From positions 1 to 64,000 of the forward strand of contig NZ_SZVO01000001.1 in NCBI RefSeq assembly GCF_005280585.1: 64,000 nt of DNA. The letters run 5' to 3'. The notes below the pieces were generated by a model, which saw only the letters and a program-made list of their open reading frames with translations, had not been told where the DNA came from and made no database searches. Both the position numbers and the translations under genes were made by a program. How positions within the stretch are numbered: the stretch's first letter is position 1; each line of letters begins with the position of its first letter. This document shows, piece after piece, positions 1-8,383 of the stretch. The DNA comes from Dyadobacter frigoris (GTDB lineage: Bacteria; Bacteroidota; Bacteroidia; Cytophagales; Spirosomataceae).

Positions 1-60
1 CAGGTGTACGTGTAGAAATACATTCAGCTGAGCAGTACTAATTACCCAACAGCTTGCACA
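1..60 (+). rRNA. 23S ribosomal RNA, 3' end only (partial)
   Basis: The first bases match the conserved 3' end of bacterial 23S rRNA: the GCTGAGCAGTACTAATTA block at about 27-44 is the counterpart of the E. coli GAGCTAACCGGTACTAATGA segment. The rest of the gene lies before the window. The exact mature 3' end is uncertain; the CAGCTTGCACA stretch near 50-60 could form the terminal 5'-3' helix with the unseen 5' end. The 5S gene follows about 300 bases on, so this is the tail of an rRNA operon read on the plus strand. Confidence 0.85.
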
Positions 61-206
61 ATCTTTTCTCATTCTCTTTTGCTTCCAATATGACATGAAA
101 TTCAATGAGTGAATTTTGAATGAGTGAATAAATGAATGACTGCATCGGCAGCCACCATTCAAAACTCTATCATTCAATCATTCAAACATTGTACACTCAC
201 AAAGAG
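61..206 (+). other. 23S-5S spacer, A/T-rich with imperfect inverted repeats
   Basis: This part of the spacer contains reiterated AATGAGTGAAT-type motifs (about 104-140) and, further on, their complements of the ATTCAATCATTCAAAC type (about 170-187). The two blocks can fold back on each other around the GCATCGGCAGCC segment. Such a long weak stem could be an rRNA processing site, but that is inference. Short open frames here are not genes: they run into the 5S rRNA. Confidence 0.35.
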
Positions 207-374
207 CTTGTTGGTGGCTATTGGAACGGTCTGGGGCGACACTCGCTTCAACTCTTCTCATACCACAAATCAACAGAAAATCTTGTTGGTGGCTATTGGA
301 ACGGTCTGGGGCGACACTCGCTTCAACTCTTCTCATACCACAAATCAACAGAAAATCTTGTTGGTGGCTATTGG
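207..374 (+). repeat. 75-bp tandem repeat (two full units plus 18 bases) running into 5S rRNA
   Basis: A unit starting CTTGTTGGTGGCTATTGG occurs at 207, 282 and 357, an exact 75-base period. The units at 207-281 and 282-356 appear identical. The third copy matches for its first 18 bases and then becomes the genuine 5S gene. Each full unit therefore starts with the 5' strand of 5S helix I and continues into non-5S sequence. They look like truncated 5S copies produced by duplication. Confidence 0.8.
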
Positions 375-470
375 CCCGGTGTTCACCTCTTCCCATCCCG
401 AACAGAGAAGTTAAGCCCGGAACCGCCGATGATACTTGGGTCAAATCTGGTAAAGTAGGTAGCCGCCACA
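361..470 (+). rRNA. 5S ribosomal RNA
   Basis: The segment shows 5S hallmarks: CCCATCCCGAACAGAGAAGTTAAGCCC around 397-420 and CGCCGATGATACTTGGG around 424-440. The termini form helix I: bases 362-370 (TGGTGGCTA) pair with 460-468 (TAGCCGCCA) over nine pairs including one G-U. Length (about 110) fits the family. It sits about 300 bases after the 23S 3' end and just before a strong terminator, the normal last position in a bacterial rRNA operon. Ends may be off by a few bases. Confidence 0.92.
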
Positions 471-484
471 ATACTATTATAATC

Positions 485-519
485 AAAAAAGACCATCTCA
501 ATAGGATGGTCTTTTTTTT
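485..519 (+). terminator. rRNA operon terminator
   Basis: Bases 489-497 (AAGACCATC) pair with 505-513 (GATGGTCTT) around a seven-base loop, followed by a run of eight T residues. This is a classic intrinsic terminator 15 bases after the 5S gene, and the flanking A and T runs lengthen the stem. Confidence 0.9.
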
Positions 520-1167
520 GCTTAAGGCCAGGTCCTGGGGCGACAATAATTTTACTTCTTTTCCCAACAGTGAATTTAAGTGTGGTCGGGTCATATTGAC
601 TGGGCAAACCAAGCGTACCTAGTCTGCGGGGCTTTACCCAAAATCAACTGTAATACTGGGAAACAACTAGTCTCACTACAATCCATTTACAATCAATACA
701 AAAAATCATATGACAAGAATGGTCTTTCTGCTTAAGACTTATCTATTGACTACATAAGTTAACTCTCTACACTTTTATTGATATTGAAGATCCCCATCAA
801 AATATAAGTTGTAATGTACTCTTAAATACGGAATTTTATCTTTACAGCTAATGCGATGCTATATCCCCGCAATGTCTGGATAAATATGTCCATTGACCAA
901 AAATTACCTATTCATATTCTTAAAATAGATATTCAATACTAGCAGGATTCTTACTAATTTTTTATAAATTTTCTGACATTGAACAATTTGCAGAAGTATT
1001 TTGCCTTCCCAAGATTTAAAATCGTGTTGCGATTCTAACGTACATTTTCTAAGGTTTCAATTGTTGTCCAAACAATATCTAAGACCTTACATTATCTAAA
1101 CCTTTGTTATATTCACGCAGAAATGGCTATTTTTAGTCACTCCGATCCCAATAATTTTCCTTTTTTT
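520..1167. other. Gene-free interval between rRNA operon and GH92 gene
   Basis: About 650 bases with no convincing gene. Near 528-545 there is GGTCCTGGGGCGACA, nearly the same as GGTCTGGGGCGACA inside the 75-bp units of the 23S-5S spacer. The remainder is A/T-rich with frequent stops in all frames. I found no clear TAnnTTTG promoter for the following gene; its control elements are presumably within the last 200 bases. Confidence 0.5.
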
Positions 1168-3435
1168 ATGAAGCATGTAATTAAACAAGTAATCGTTGCC
1201 AGTCTCCTCATCTTCACAGCTAGTGCCACGATAAAAGCGCAAAACAAATCTTTAACAAGTTATGTCAATCCATTTATTGGATCCGAAGAGCACGGTCATG
1301 TATTCGTTGGTGCCAATGTGCCATTTGGTGCTGTTCAGTTGGGCCCGACTCAGATTGGACGTGGCTGGGATCAATTTAATGGCTGGGATTGGTGTTCAGG
1401 GTATAACTATTTAAGTCAGGAAATCCTGGGTTTTACGCACACCCATCTTAGCGGAACAGGAATTGGTGATCTGAATGACATAATGATTGTTCCTGCAAAT
1501 GGACCTGTGCAATTATATCCAATGAAGTTTGAAAAGCCGGCAACGGGTTATGGCTCTCTGTTCTCAAAAAAGACAGAGATATGTCGTCCGGGATATTACC
1601 AAGTGTATTTGGACAAGTATAAGGTTGAAGCCAAATTAACGGCAACCGAACGGGTAGGTATTCATAAATATCACTACGACAAAACGGATAATGCTCATAT
1701 TTTGGTAGATCTGGGATTTGCCATGAACTGGGATAAACCGGTAAAAACTTTTATCAAACAAGTTAATGATTCTACCTTCACGGGCTACCGCTTCTCTACC
1801 GGGTGGTCAAAGGATCAACGCTTATATTTTTCCATCCGAACATCCCAACCAATTACCAAAGCAGCATTTTACAGTGATAGTACACTTCAAAATTCCAGAA
1901 AGGTTGAGAGTGGACATGCCAAAGCTGTGTTATATTTTGATGCGACACGCAATCCGGATATGGTGCTTAAAGTTGCAATTTCTCCTGTAAGCGAAGAAAA
2001 TGCCTTAGCTAATATGAACATTGAGGCTCCTGTTGGGAATTTCGAAGGATTTCGTCTTAAAGCTGATCAAATATGGGAAAAGACATTAGGTGCAATCGAA
2101 GTAGAAACGAAGAACAAAACGGATAAGGAAGTTTTCTACACGGCTTTATATCATATGTTCCTTGGGCCCACATTGTTTAATGATTCCAATAACGACTATC
2201 GTGGAACTGACAAAAAGGTTTACAAAGGTGCTGATTTTAAAAATTACACTACTATGTCTCTTTGGGACATTTACCGTGGCTGGGCTCCTTTTATGTCGAT
2301 TGTTAAGCCAAGTTTGATTAACGACATTGCATCGACGATGCTGGCAATTGATCAGCAACAGGGTCGCTTACCGGTATGGCCTTTGGTGGGCAGCGAAACT
2401 GATTGTATGGTAGGAAATCCAGCTATTATTATTTTAGCTGACGCATTCGTCAAAGGGCTTATTCCTACACAAAAACAAGAACAGATTTATGAAGCAATGA
2501 AACGCACAGCTATGAGAGACTCAATGGGCCTTCAGTATCTTAACAAGCTTAACTATATTCCCGCGGACAAAATGCATGAATCTGTCGCCTGGGCAATGGA
2601 GTATGCGATAGCGGATGCCGGGATAGCCAAGGCAGCCTTTGCTTTAGGCAAGAAGGTGGATGGAGATTATTTTTTAAAGAGAAGTCAGTTATACAAGCTA
2701 TATTATGATAAATCCGCTGGATTTTTCAATGGTCGTTTTGCTGGTGGTAAATTTCGCCGTCCATTCGACCCATTATATTCCGTTCCCGTTACTTCTGATT
2801 ATACCGAGGGCAACGCATGGCAATACCTCTTCTTAGCACCGCATGATGTACGTGGGCTGATCCAGCAACTTGGAGGACAAAAGATTTTCAAGTCACGATT
2901 GGATAGCTTATTCACCATGTCTTCGGAGTTAGGTAAAGGTACTGCCCCGGATGTTTCCGGATTGATTGGACAATATGCTCATGGTAATGAACCAAGTCAT
3001 CATATCACCTATTTGTATAATTATCTGGGAGAACCATGGAAAACTGCTGAGTTGGTCCGTGATGTTGTTCAAAAATTCTATACTACCAAAGCTAACGGCC
3101 TCTGCGGGAATGAAGATGTCGGACAAATGAGTGCCTGGTACGCGTTCAGCGCGTTAGGTATGTATTCTGTTAATCCGATGGAGGGAAAATATGTTTTTGG
3201 CTCACCCTTATTTGATTCGGCAAAACTGCATCTGGAAAATGGCAAAACATTTTCAATAAAAACGAAGAACAACAGCGGGCAAAATAAGTATATCCAGAAA
3301 ATTGAATACAATGGAAGGCCTTATCCTTTCACCTATATTTCACATAAAAATATAATGACGGGTGGTGAACTGGTTTTTTACATGGGTGTTGAACCTGGTA
3401 AAACATACGGTATAAGTTCAACAAGTCAACCGTAG
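1168..3435 (+). CDS. GH92 family alpha-mannosidase, secreted
   Basis: Glycoside hydrolase family 92, a calcium-dependent exo-acting family that removes alpha-linked mannose, mostly from N-glycans or mannans, in the periplasm or at the cell surface. About 755 residues, typical for the family. The start at 1168 is preferred over an in-frame ATG at 1123 because it gives a standard signal peptide (MKHVIKQVIVASLLIFTASA, cleavage near KAQ). The N-terminal beta-sandwich begins YVNPFIGSEEHGHVFVGANV. The catalytic (alpha/alpha)6 domain shows NEPSHHITYLYN near residues 606-617 and GNEDVGQMSAWYAFSALG near 645-662, both diagnostic for GH92 and holding the acid/base and calcium-site residues. There is no SusCD pair beside it, so it stands alone and ends at a strong terminator. 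Linkage specificity cannot be read from sequence. Confidence 0.93.
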   Translation: MKHVIKQVIVASLLIFTASATIKAQNKSLTSYVNPFIGSEEHGHVFVGANVPFGAVQLGPTQIGRGWDQFNGWDWCSGYNYLSQEILGFTHTHLSGTGIGDLNDIMIVPANGPVQLYPMKFEKPATGYGSLFSKKTEICRPGYYQVYLDKYKVEAKLTATERVGIHKYHYDKTDNAHILVDLGFAMNWDKPVKTFIKQVNDSTFTGYRFSTGWSKDQRLYFSIRTSQPITKAAFYSDSTLQNSRKVESGHAKAVLYFDATRNPDMVLKVAISPVSEENALANMNIEAPVGNFEGFRLKADQIWEKTLGAIEVETKNKTDKEVFYTALYHMFLGPTLFNDSNNDYRGTDKKVYKGADFKNYTTMSLWDIYRGWAPFMSIVKPSLINDIASTMLAIDQQQGRLPVWPLVGSETDCMVGNPAIIILADAFVKGLIPTQKQEQIYEAMKRTAMRDSMGLQYLNKLNYIPADKMHESVAWAMEYAIADAGIAKAAFALGKKVDGDYFLKRSQLYKLYYDKSAGFFNGRFAGGKFRRPFDPLYSVPVTSDYTEGNAWQYLFLAPHDVRGLIQQLGGQKIFKSRLDSLFTMSSELGKGTAPDVSGLIGQYAHGNEPSHHITYLYNYLGEPWKTAELVRDVVQKFYTTKANGLCGNEDVGQMSAWYAFSALGMYSVNPMEGKYVFGSPLFDSAKLHLENGKTFSIKTKNNSGQNKYIQKIEYNGRPYPFTYISHKNIMTGGELVFYMGVEPGKTYGISSTSQP

Positions 3436-3489
3436 TAATAAAGAGAAGACCGCACAGATGTTGATCCCTGCGGTCTTCTCTTTATTACT
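3434..3489. terminator. Long inverted-repeat terminator after GH92 gene
   Basis: A perfect 21-base inverted repeat: 3434-3454 pairs with 3469-3489 around a 14-base loop, and the left arm overlaps the stop codon of the mannosidase. The core is AAGACCGCA...TGCGGTCTT with A- and T-rich outer arms. This works as an intrinsic terminator, possibly in both directions. Confidence 0.8.
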
Positions 3490-3548
3490 TTATTTGAATG
3501 TTTTACAAAAGTTTGCGGTAAAAGATAAAATGCCTGGGACTATGGTAA

Positions 3549-3579
3549 TTTGCGTAAGTAAAGAGGTTCACTAATTTTG
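3549..3579 (+). promoter_or_regulatory. Bacteroidota-type promoter for ModE-like gene
   Basis: TTTG at 3549-3552 and TAATTTTG at 3572-3579 are separated by 19 bases, an exact fit to the Bacteroidota consensus. The ATG of the downstream gene lies only six bases after the -7 element, so transcription would begin about at the start codon. Confidence 0.6.
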
Positions 3580-3585
3580 TATTGT

Positions 3586-3930
3586 ATGGAGTCGGTAAAG
3601 GAATTACGAGTAAGATATTGGATTTATCTGGATGGAAATAAGTTTTTCGGTCTTGGGCGTGCCCAATTGCTTAAACATATAGAAGAATCAGGATCTATTG
3701 CAAATGCTGCTAAGGCGATGGGAATGTCTTACAAAAAGGCCTGGGCTATGGTGGATGATATGAATTCCAGAGCCCAGGAACCGTACGTAATAGCGAAAAA
3801 GGGTGGTAAAAGTGGGGGAGGAACTGAGCTTACAGACGCAGGTAGGAAAATGTTGGGAGCCTATGATAATCTCAATAAAAAACTTGCTTCAATAGCAGAA
3901 TCTGAAATGGAAATTTTAAGTTTAATATAG
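3586..3930 (+). CDS. ModE-like winged-helix regulator (N-terminal domain only)
   Basis: A 114-residue protein with the LysR-like winged helix-turn-helix of ModE: LRVRYWIYLDGNKFFGLGRA, then IEESGSIANAAKAMGMSYKKA as the helix-turn-helix (about residues 31-51) and a basic wing at KKGGKSGGGTELTDAG. Full ModE proteins add C-terminal molybdate-binding TOBE/Mop domains; these are absent, as in many short ModE-like regulators. It may control molybdenum uptake or cofactor genes, but no such genes are near, so the ligand is unknown. The start at 3586 is chosen over 3577 because the promoter -7 element occupies 3572-3579; the mRNA may be leaderless. It converges with the OpgC-like gene, 16 bases away. 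Confidence 0.82.
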   Translation: MESVKELRVRYWIYLDGNKFFGLGRAQLLKHIEESGSIANAAKAMGMSYKKAWAMVDDMNSRAQEPYVIAKKGGKSGGGTELTDAGRKMLGAYDNLNKKLASIAESEMEILSLI

Positions 3931-3946
3931 TGTTAGTAGCAGGGTG

Positions 3947-5095
3947 TCATTTCCTATTAACCTCCATCATTCTGTTATTTTGAGTTTGAAATAATTCACC
4001 TCTTACGTTATTACTATCCGTGGCAGCAAGCTTTTTATTGGTAGAATTTTGCGAGTAATAATGCATAAATGCAGGAATAAACAAAGTCAAAGAAGCCAAG
4101 ATTTGAACTCCAATTCGACCTGCGTATCCGAAGTTGAAAATTTCTGGCCTGAATGGCTCATAGAAGTATACTAATAGCACTTGAAATACAAACACTTGTA
4201 ATGAGTGACGACCTAAAAATGCAAGTGGTTTTATATGAGGGAAATACTTAAATTTTATTGCATAGTCGATAATATAAGCTGTGATGAATACATTCAACAG
4301 CCTAAAAAATTGCAGGTTCGGTTTATTTGAGTGATTTAAAATTAGTTGAAAAATTTCTCTATCCGTCTCTTTGTGATATCGGACGAAGGCAAGAGTTAAG
4401 AAAATAATTAAAGAAGGGAAAAGAAATTTTTTGGACTTTGGAATAATCTTTTTTCCAATTGATCTGGAATATCCAAAATAACAGCCAACTATAAATAATA
4501 TTTGCCAGCTAAAAGGATTAAAGAAGCCTGAACTTAAACTAAATGGATTAGAAAATTGTGAATTGATAGCTTGAAATTGACTTGCGAACCAAAGTAAAAA
4601 GCTAAAAGATAGGATCAATAATGCTTTTTGATTCATAAAAGTTTTCAGAGCCAGAAACCCGATTGGAATAAACAGAATGTACATAGGTAATATATCCAAA
4701 TGCTCAGGTTGAAATAACAGCAGAGAATAAGCTAAAACGGCTTCATGCGGCCTTTCAACAAAAGTAGCCAATCCGCTAAATTGCCATTGTTTTAGAAAGG
4801 GGGTATTTAGAAAATAGGGGATTAAAAGTATGAACAGAGCAGTAAGGTGATACCAATAAATTTTCAGAGATCGCTTAAAAATTGTTGCCAGAGTTACAGA
4901 TTGTCCCCTTATTAATCTTTTGCCATAAACAAGGCATAATATATACCCTGATAGAAAAACAAATCCCTCTGCTGCCGAAACGAAACCCATAGGTTGGAAT
5001 GTAACGGTACACAGCGGCCCACCGATATGGTTTATTGTAATCATTACCAGCAATATCCCCCTTAAAACATCTAATGAATTGTCGCGTTTAGTCAT
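3947..5095 (-). CDS. OpgC-like integral membrane acyltransferase family protein
   Basis: A hydrophobic protein of about 382 residues with roughly ten membrane spans. The start LDVLRGILLVMITINHIGG and the segment SAAEGFVFLSGYILCLVYGK match the OpgC/acyltransferase-3-like family. In Proteobacteria OpgC succinylates periplasmic glucans; in Bacteroidota the substrate is unknown, and no glucan synthesis genes lie nearby. The start at 5095 (MTKRDNSLDV) is preferred over 5131 because family members begin a few residues before the LDxLRG motif. The last 35 residues are polar and probably cytoplasmic. It appears monocistronic, followed by a gene on the opposite strand. Confidence 0.75.
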   Translation of the reverse strand: MTKRDNSLDVLRGILLVMITINHIGGPLCTVTFQPMGFVSAAEGFVFLSGYILCLVYGKRLIRGQSVTLATIFKRSLKIYWYHLTALFILLIPYFLNTPFLKQWQFSGLATFVERPHEAVLAYSLLLFQPEHLDILPMYILFIPIGFLALKTFMNQKALLILSFSFLLWFASQFQAINSQFSNPFSLSSGFFNPFSWQILFIVGCYFGYSRSIGKKIIPKSKKFLFPSLIIFLTLAFVRYHKETDREIFQLILNHSNKPNLQFFRLLNVFITAYIIDYAIKFKYFPHIKPLAFLGRHSLQVFVFQVLLVYFYEPFRPEIFNFGYAGRIGVQILASLTLFIPAFMHYYSQNSTNKKLAATDSNNVRGELFQTQNNRMMEVNRK

Positions 5096-5370
5096 GTAAG
5101 GTATTTTTGTCCCATTTGTTACCGAAAACAAAATTGCATTAACTGGTTAAAATTAAGATTACGCAGTTTCCAATAATTATGTTGCGGTTACATATCAAAT
5201 TTGAGATAATAAGTGTACAAGAGTATACTTTTACTGTTTTTTGTGCAGGAACCTGATATTTTTAAATAAACAAATCTGATTGTTAAGGATTTAATAGCTT
5301 GAAAAAATCGGGATGATCTTTTGAAAAAGCCTCTTTTTAGTAGCGAAAAAGGCAAATTTATATAAAAAAT

Positions 5371-5410
5371 AAACCTCTGAAAACAGCCGTTAAGCTACTT
5401 TCAGAGGTTT
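5371..5410 (-). terminator. Terminator downstream of dxs
   Basis: AAACCTCTGAAA at 5371-5382 is the exact reverse complement of TTTCAGAGGTTT at 5399-5410. Read on the minus strand the hairpin is followed by a T-rich tract (about 5358-5370), placing it correctly for the dxs transcript. The rest of 5096-5431 is A/T-rich upstream sequence of the OpgC-like gene with nothing else recognised. Confidence 0.8.
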
Positions 5411-5431
5411 ACAAAATCTTTTAAGCTATAA

Positions 5432-7366
5432 TCAGAAACTGACAGTTGCGCCTGTATGCATTAAGGAACGTATTGCGTCCAGTATACCTTCGATGTCAAA
5501 TCCGCATTCATGATGTAATTCGGCAGGTTCACCATGCTCAACCAGAGAATCTGGTATTCCAAGTCGTTTGACACGGGAATTGTATCCGTTATCAATCATA
5601 AATTCCAATACAGCGCTTCCAAAACCACCTTGTAAGCAACCGTCTTCCACTGTAATTACACGGTCGTGAAGGCGGAAAATTTCATGAAGCATAGCCTCAT
5701 CCAAGGGTTTTACAAAACGCATATCGTAATGTGCAACATCAATACCCTCCTTTTCAAGAATTGAATAAGCATCTACGACATAATTCCCGACCGGCCCTAA
5801 TGTCAGCACTGCAATATCAGTACCCTCTTTAATTTTCCGGCCTTTGCCGATTTTTATTTCTTCGAAAGGCGTTTGCCATTGAGGCATTACTCCGTTTCCA
5901 CGTGGATATCTTATTGTAAATGCCTGGCTACCCTTTTGTATGATATCAAGTTGTGCCGTATACATCAGGTTACGTAGCTCTTGCTCATTCATGGGGGAAG
6001 AAACGATCATATTCGGGACACAACGCATAAATGCAATATCATAAGCACCATGGTGTGTTGGTCCGTCAGCGCCAACTAAACCGGCCCTGTCAAGGCAAAA
6101 TATGACAGGAAGTTCCTGCATACACACATCATGCACAACCTGGTCGTATGACCGCTGCATGAAGGTTGAATAAATGTTGCAGTAAACCACTTCACCTCTG
6201 GTTGCCATTCCGGCAGAAAAGGTTACCGCATGTTGTTCAGCAATCCCCACGTCGAAAGCTCTGTCGGGCATTGCTTTCATCATGATATTCAAAGAAGATC
6301 CGGAAGGCATCGCAGGAGTAACACCAACAATCTTTGAATTTTTCTCTGCTAACTCAACTAATGTATTTCCAAAAACATCCTGGAATTTAGGAGGTTGTGG
6401 TGTATCGTAAACTTTTTTCTTGATCTCTCCCGTGATTTTGTCAAAAACTCCGGGTGCATGCCATTTGGTCTGATCTTTTTCCGCAGGACCATATCCTTTT
6501 CCTTTTACAGTTAAACAATGTAAAATTTTAGGCCCTGGAATACTTTTCAGATCATTCAATACTTCTGTTAAATGACCGATATCATTACCATCAATCGGGC
6601 CAAAATAACGTAGCCCCAACGATTCAAACAGATTGCTTTGACGAAGAATTGCAGTTTTCATCATTGTTTCAACTTTTGAAACAACTTCTTGTGCACTCTT
6701 TCCAAAATTGCTCATTTTGCCGAGCATATTCCAGACTTCGTCTCTAAGTTTATTGTAGGTATGAGACGTGGTAATATCTGTCAGATATTCTTTCAGCGCA
6801 CCAACATTCGGGTCGATGGCCATGCAATTATCATTCAGGATAATCAGCAGATTGGAATCTGTTGCCCCTGCATGATTCATTCCTTCAAAAGCCAGACCGG
6901 CTGTCATAGCGCCATCGCCAATGATCGCGATATGCTGGCGTTCATGATGATTTTGTAATGCAGACGCGACAGCCATTCCCAATGCAGAAGAAATAGAAGT
7001 AGATGAATGGCCTACACCAAAAGCATCGTAAATACTTTCCTTGCGTTTTGGAAAGCCTGAAAGCCCGCCATATGTACGGTTTGAATGAAAATTATCCCGG
7101 CGTCCGGTTAATATTTTATGGCCATAGGCCTGATGCCCTACGTCCCATACAAGCTGGTCGTCGGGCGTGTTGAATACGTAATGAAGTGCTACTGTTAATT
7201 CTACCACACCAAGGCTCGCGCCGAAATGACCTCCGTAAACAGAAACATTATCAATGATATACTGACGCAACTCGTTACAAACCTGTGGAAGTTGAGTACG
7301 GTCCAGCTTTCTTAAATCCTCGGGAGAATCAATCTTAGCAAGTAGTTTTCCTGGTGTAATAAGCAT
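5432..7366 (-). CDS. dxs: 1-deoxy-D-xylulose-5-phosphate synthase
   Basis: Condenses pyruvate and glyceraldehyde 3-phosphate to DXP, the first step of the MEP isoprenoid pathway, using thiamine diphosphate. The 644-residue length is normal. Visible landmarks: VWDVGHQAYGHKILTGR near 73, the thiamine-diphosphate motif IGDGAMTAGLAFEGMNHAG near 148-166 (GDG...N type), the pyrimidine-domain segment GIAEQHAVTFSAGMA, and DRAGLVGADGPTHHGAYD near 415-435. The C-terminal transketolase domain ends with RLGIPDSLVEHG. The next pathway enzyme, dxr, lies about 36 kb away on the other strand. It is followed by its own hairpin terminator; a possible -7 element (TAATTTTG on the minus strand) is at 7423-7430. 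Confidence 0.97.
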   Translation of the reverse strand: MLITPGKLLAKIDSPEDLRKLDRTQLPQVCNELRQYIIDNVSVYGGHFGASLGVVELTVALHYVFNTPDDQLVWDVGHQAYGHKILTGRRDNFHSNRTYGGLSGFPKRKESIYDAFGVGHSSTSISSALGMAVASALQNHHERQHIAIIGDGAMTAGLAFEGMNHAGATDSNLLIILNDNCMAIDPNVGALKEYLTDITTSHTYNKLRDEVWNMLGKMSNFGKSAQEVVSKVETMMKTAILRQSNLFESLGLRYFGPIDGNDIGHLTEVLNDLKSIPGPKILHCLTVKGKGYGPAEKDQTKWHAPGVFDKITGEIKKKVYDTPQPPKFQDVFGNTLVELAEKNSKIVGVTPAMPSGSSLNIMMKAMPDRAFDVGIAEQHAVTFSAGMATRGEVVYCNIYSTFMQRSYDQVVHDVCMQELPVIFCLDRAGLVGADGPTHHGAYDIAFMRCVPNMIVSSPMNEQELRNLMYTAQLDIIQKGSQAFTIRYPRGNGVMPQWQTPFEEIKIGKGRKIKEGTDIAVLTLGPVGNYVVDAYSILEKEGIDVAHYDMRFVKPLDEAMLHEIFRLHDRVITVEDGCLQGGFGSAVLEFMIDNGYNSRVKRLGIPDSLVEHGEPAELHHECGFDIEGILDAIRSLMHTGATVSF

Positions 7367-7456
7367 ATAGAAAGCTATTGAAAATCAGATTTTGGTAATC
7401 GGCCTTAACATAAAAAGATGTGCAAAATTAAGCAAATAGATGATGACTACTGCTTT

Positions 7457-8374
7457 TTATTTTTGCTGACTCGCTTTGAACAATTTTTGCTTTTCTTCTT
7501 TGGTAAGGCTCTCGTATCCTGACTTGGAAATTTTATCCAAAATAGTATCAATTTCATGTTGGTCAGGCATTTCTATGGTCGAGGAAGTCGATGAAGAAGA
7601 ATATACACTGGTGCTTCTGTATACCTGCTTTTCACGATAAGTGACCTGCATCGAAGGACGTCTGCGGAAAAGTCCGGTCCATCCGTTCATAATAGCGTAG
7701 ACAGGTTTACCCAAGTCGGTACCGTTTTGCAACAGTTTGATAAAAATATACCCAACCAGTGCTCCACCTAAATGTGCTAAATTACCACCTGCATTAGGTC
7801 CAACAGTCTGTGCAAGTGACAATATAATATAAAAAAGTGCAATAAACTTGATCCGTATCGGACCTAAAAAAATCAAATTGAAAGTATAATTCGGGAGAAG
7901 TGTAGAGGCTCCAACTGCAACGGAAAAAGCTGCTGCAGAAGCACCTAACATGGTCGAACTTTCCACTTGAGTCTGGAAGAAAGGCAGCACATTGTAGATC
8001 AGCATGTAAATCAAACCACCTGCAATTCCACCTAAAAAATAAAGAGCAACAACACGTTTTGCACCCAAATACTCGTCTATCAGTTTACCAAACCAATAGA
8101 AAAACAGCATATTGAATAAAATATGGAAGATATCTTCGTGTGTGAAGAAATAAGTTATAAGCGTCCACGGCTTTCGGATAAATTCCTGAGGTGATGCCGG
8201 AAGCTCAAGCATATCAATAATCCAGCTATAAATATTGGATGACTGACTAAGTGTAAAAATGATTTTTACCAATAACAATACCAGAAAAACGGCCGTATTA
8301 ATTAAAATAATTTTTACGAGCGAATTCTCCGATTTCTCAAATTCTCTCTTAATGTCGTCAACAATATTGCTCAT
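7457..8374 (-). CDS. Rhomboid family intramembrane protein (GASA motif variant)
   Basis: Rhomboid-type membrane serine protease family, 305 residues with about six predicted spans between residues 20 and 220 and a cytoplasmic tail rich in Ser and Lys. It has the family segments FIRKPWTLITYFFTHEDIFH, LFNMLFFYWFGKLIDEY and NLAHLGGALVGYIF. The catalytic serine motif reads GASAAAFS rather than the usual GASGAIFG of the adjacent paralogue, so Ser and the distal His (in AHLGG) are kept but the Gly after Ser is Ala. It may be active or a pseudoprotease. It lies nine bases downstream of the second rhomboid and is probably cotranscribed with it. Confidence 0.85.
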   Translation of the reverse strand: MSNIVDDIKREFEKSENSLVKIILINTAVFLVLLLVKIIFTLSQSSNIYSWIIDMLELPASPQEFIRKPWTLITYFFTHEDIFHILFNMLFFYWFGKLIDEYLGAKRVVALYFLGGIAGGLIYMLIYNVLPFFQTQVESSTMLGASAAAFSVAVGASTLLPNYTFNLIFLGPIRIKFIALFYIILSLAQTVGPNAGGNLAHLGGALVGYIFIKLLQNGTDLGKPVYAIMNGWTGLFRRRPSMQVTYREKQVYRSTSVYSSSSTSSTIEMPDQHEIDTILDKISKSGYESLTKEEKQKLFKASQQK

Positions 8375-8383
8375 CTTCTTCTT

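Noticed and set aside
132-622. Several overlapping open frames of 92-144 codons across the 23S-5S spacer and 5S gene
   Set aside because: They read through rRNA and tandem repeats in four different frames; the repeated protein segments are simply the 75-bp DNA repeat.
6689-6958. 89-codon frame opposite dxs, with many similar frames opposite glyA, serS, mreB and others
   Set aside because: They are antisense shadows of well-identified genes, with no promoter or conserved-protein signal.
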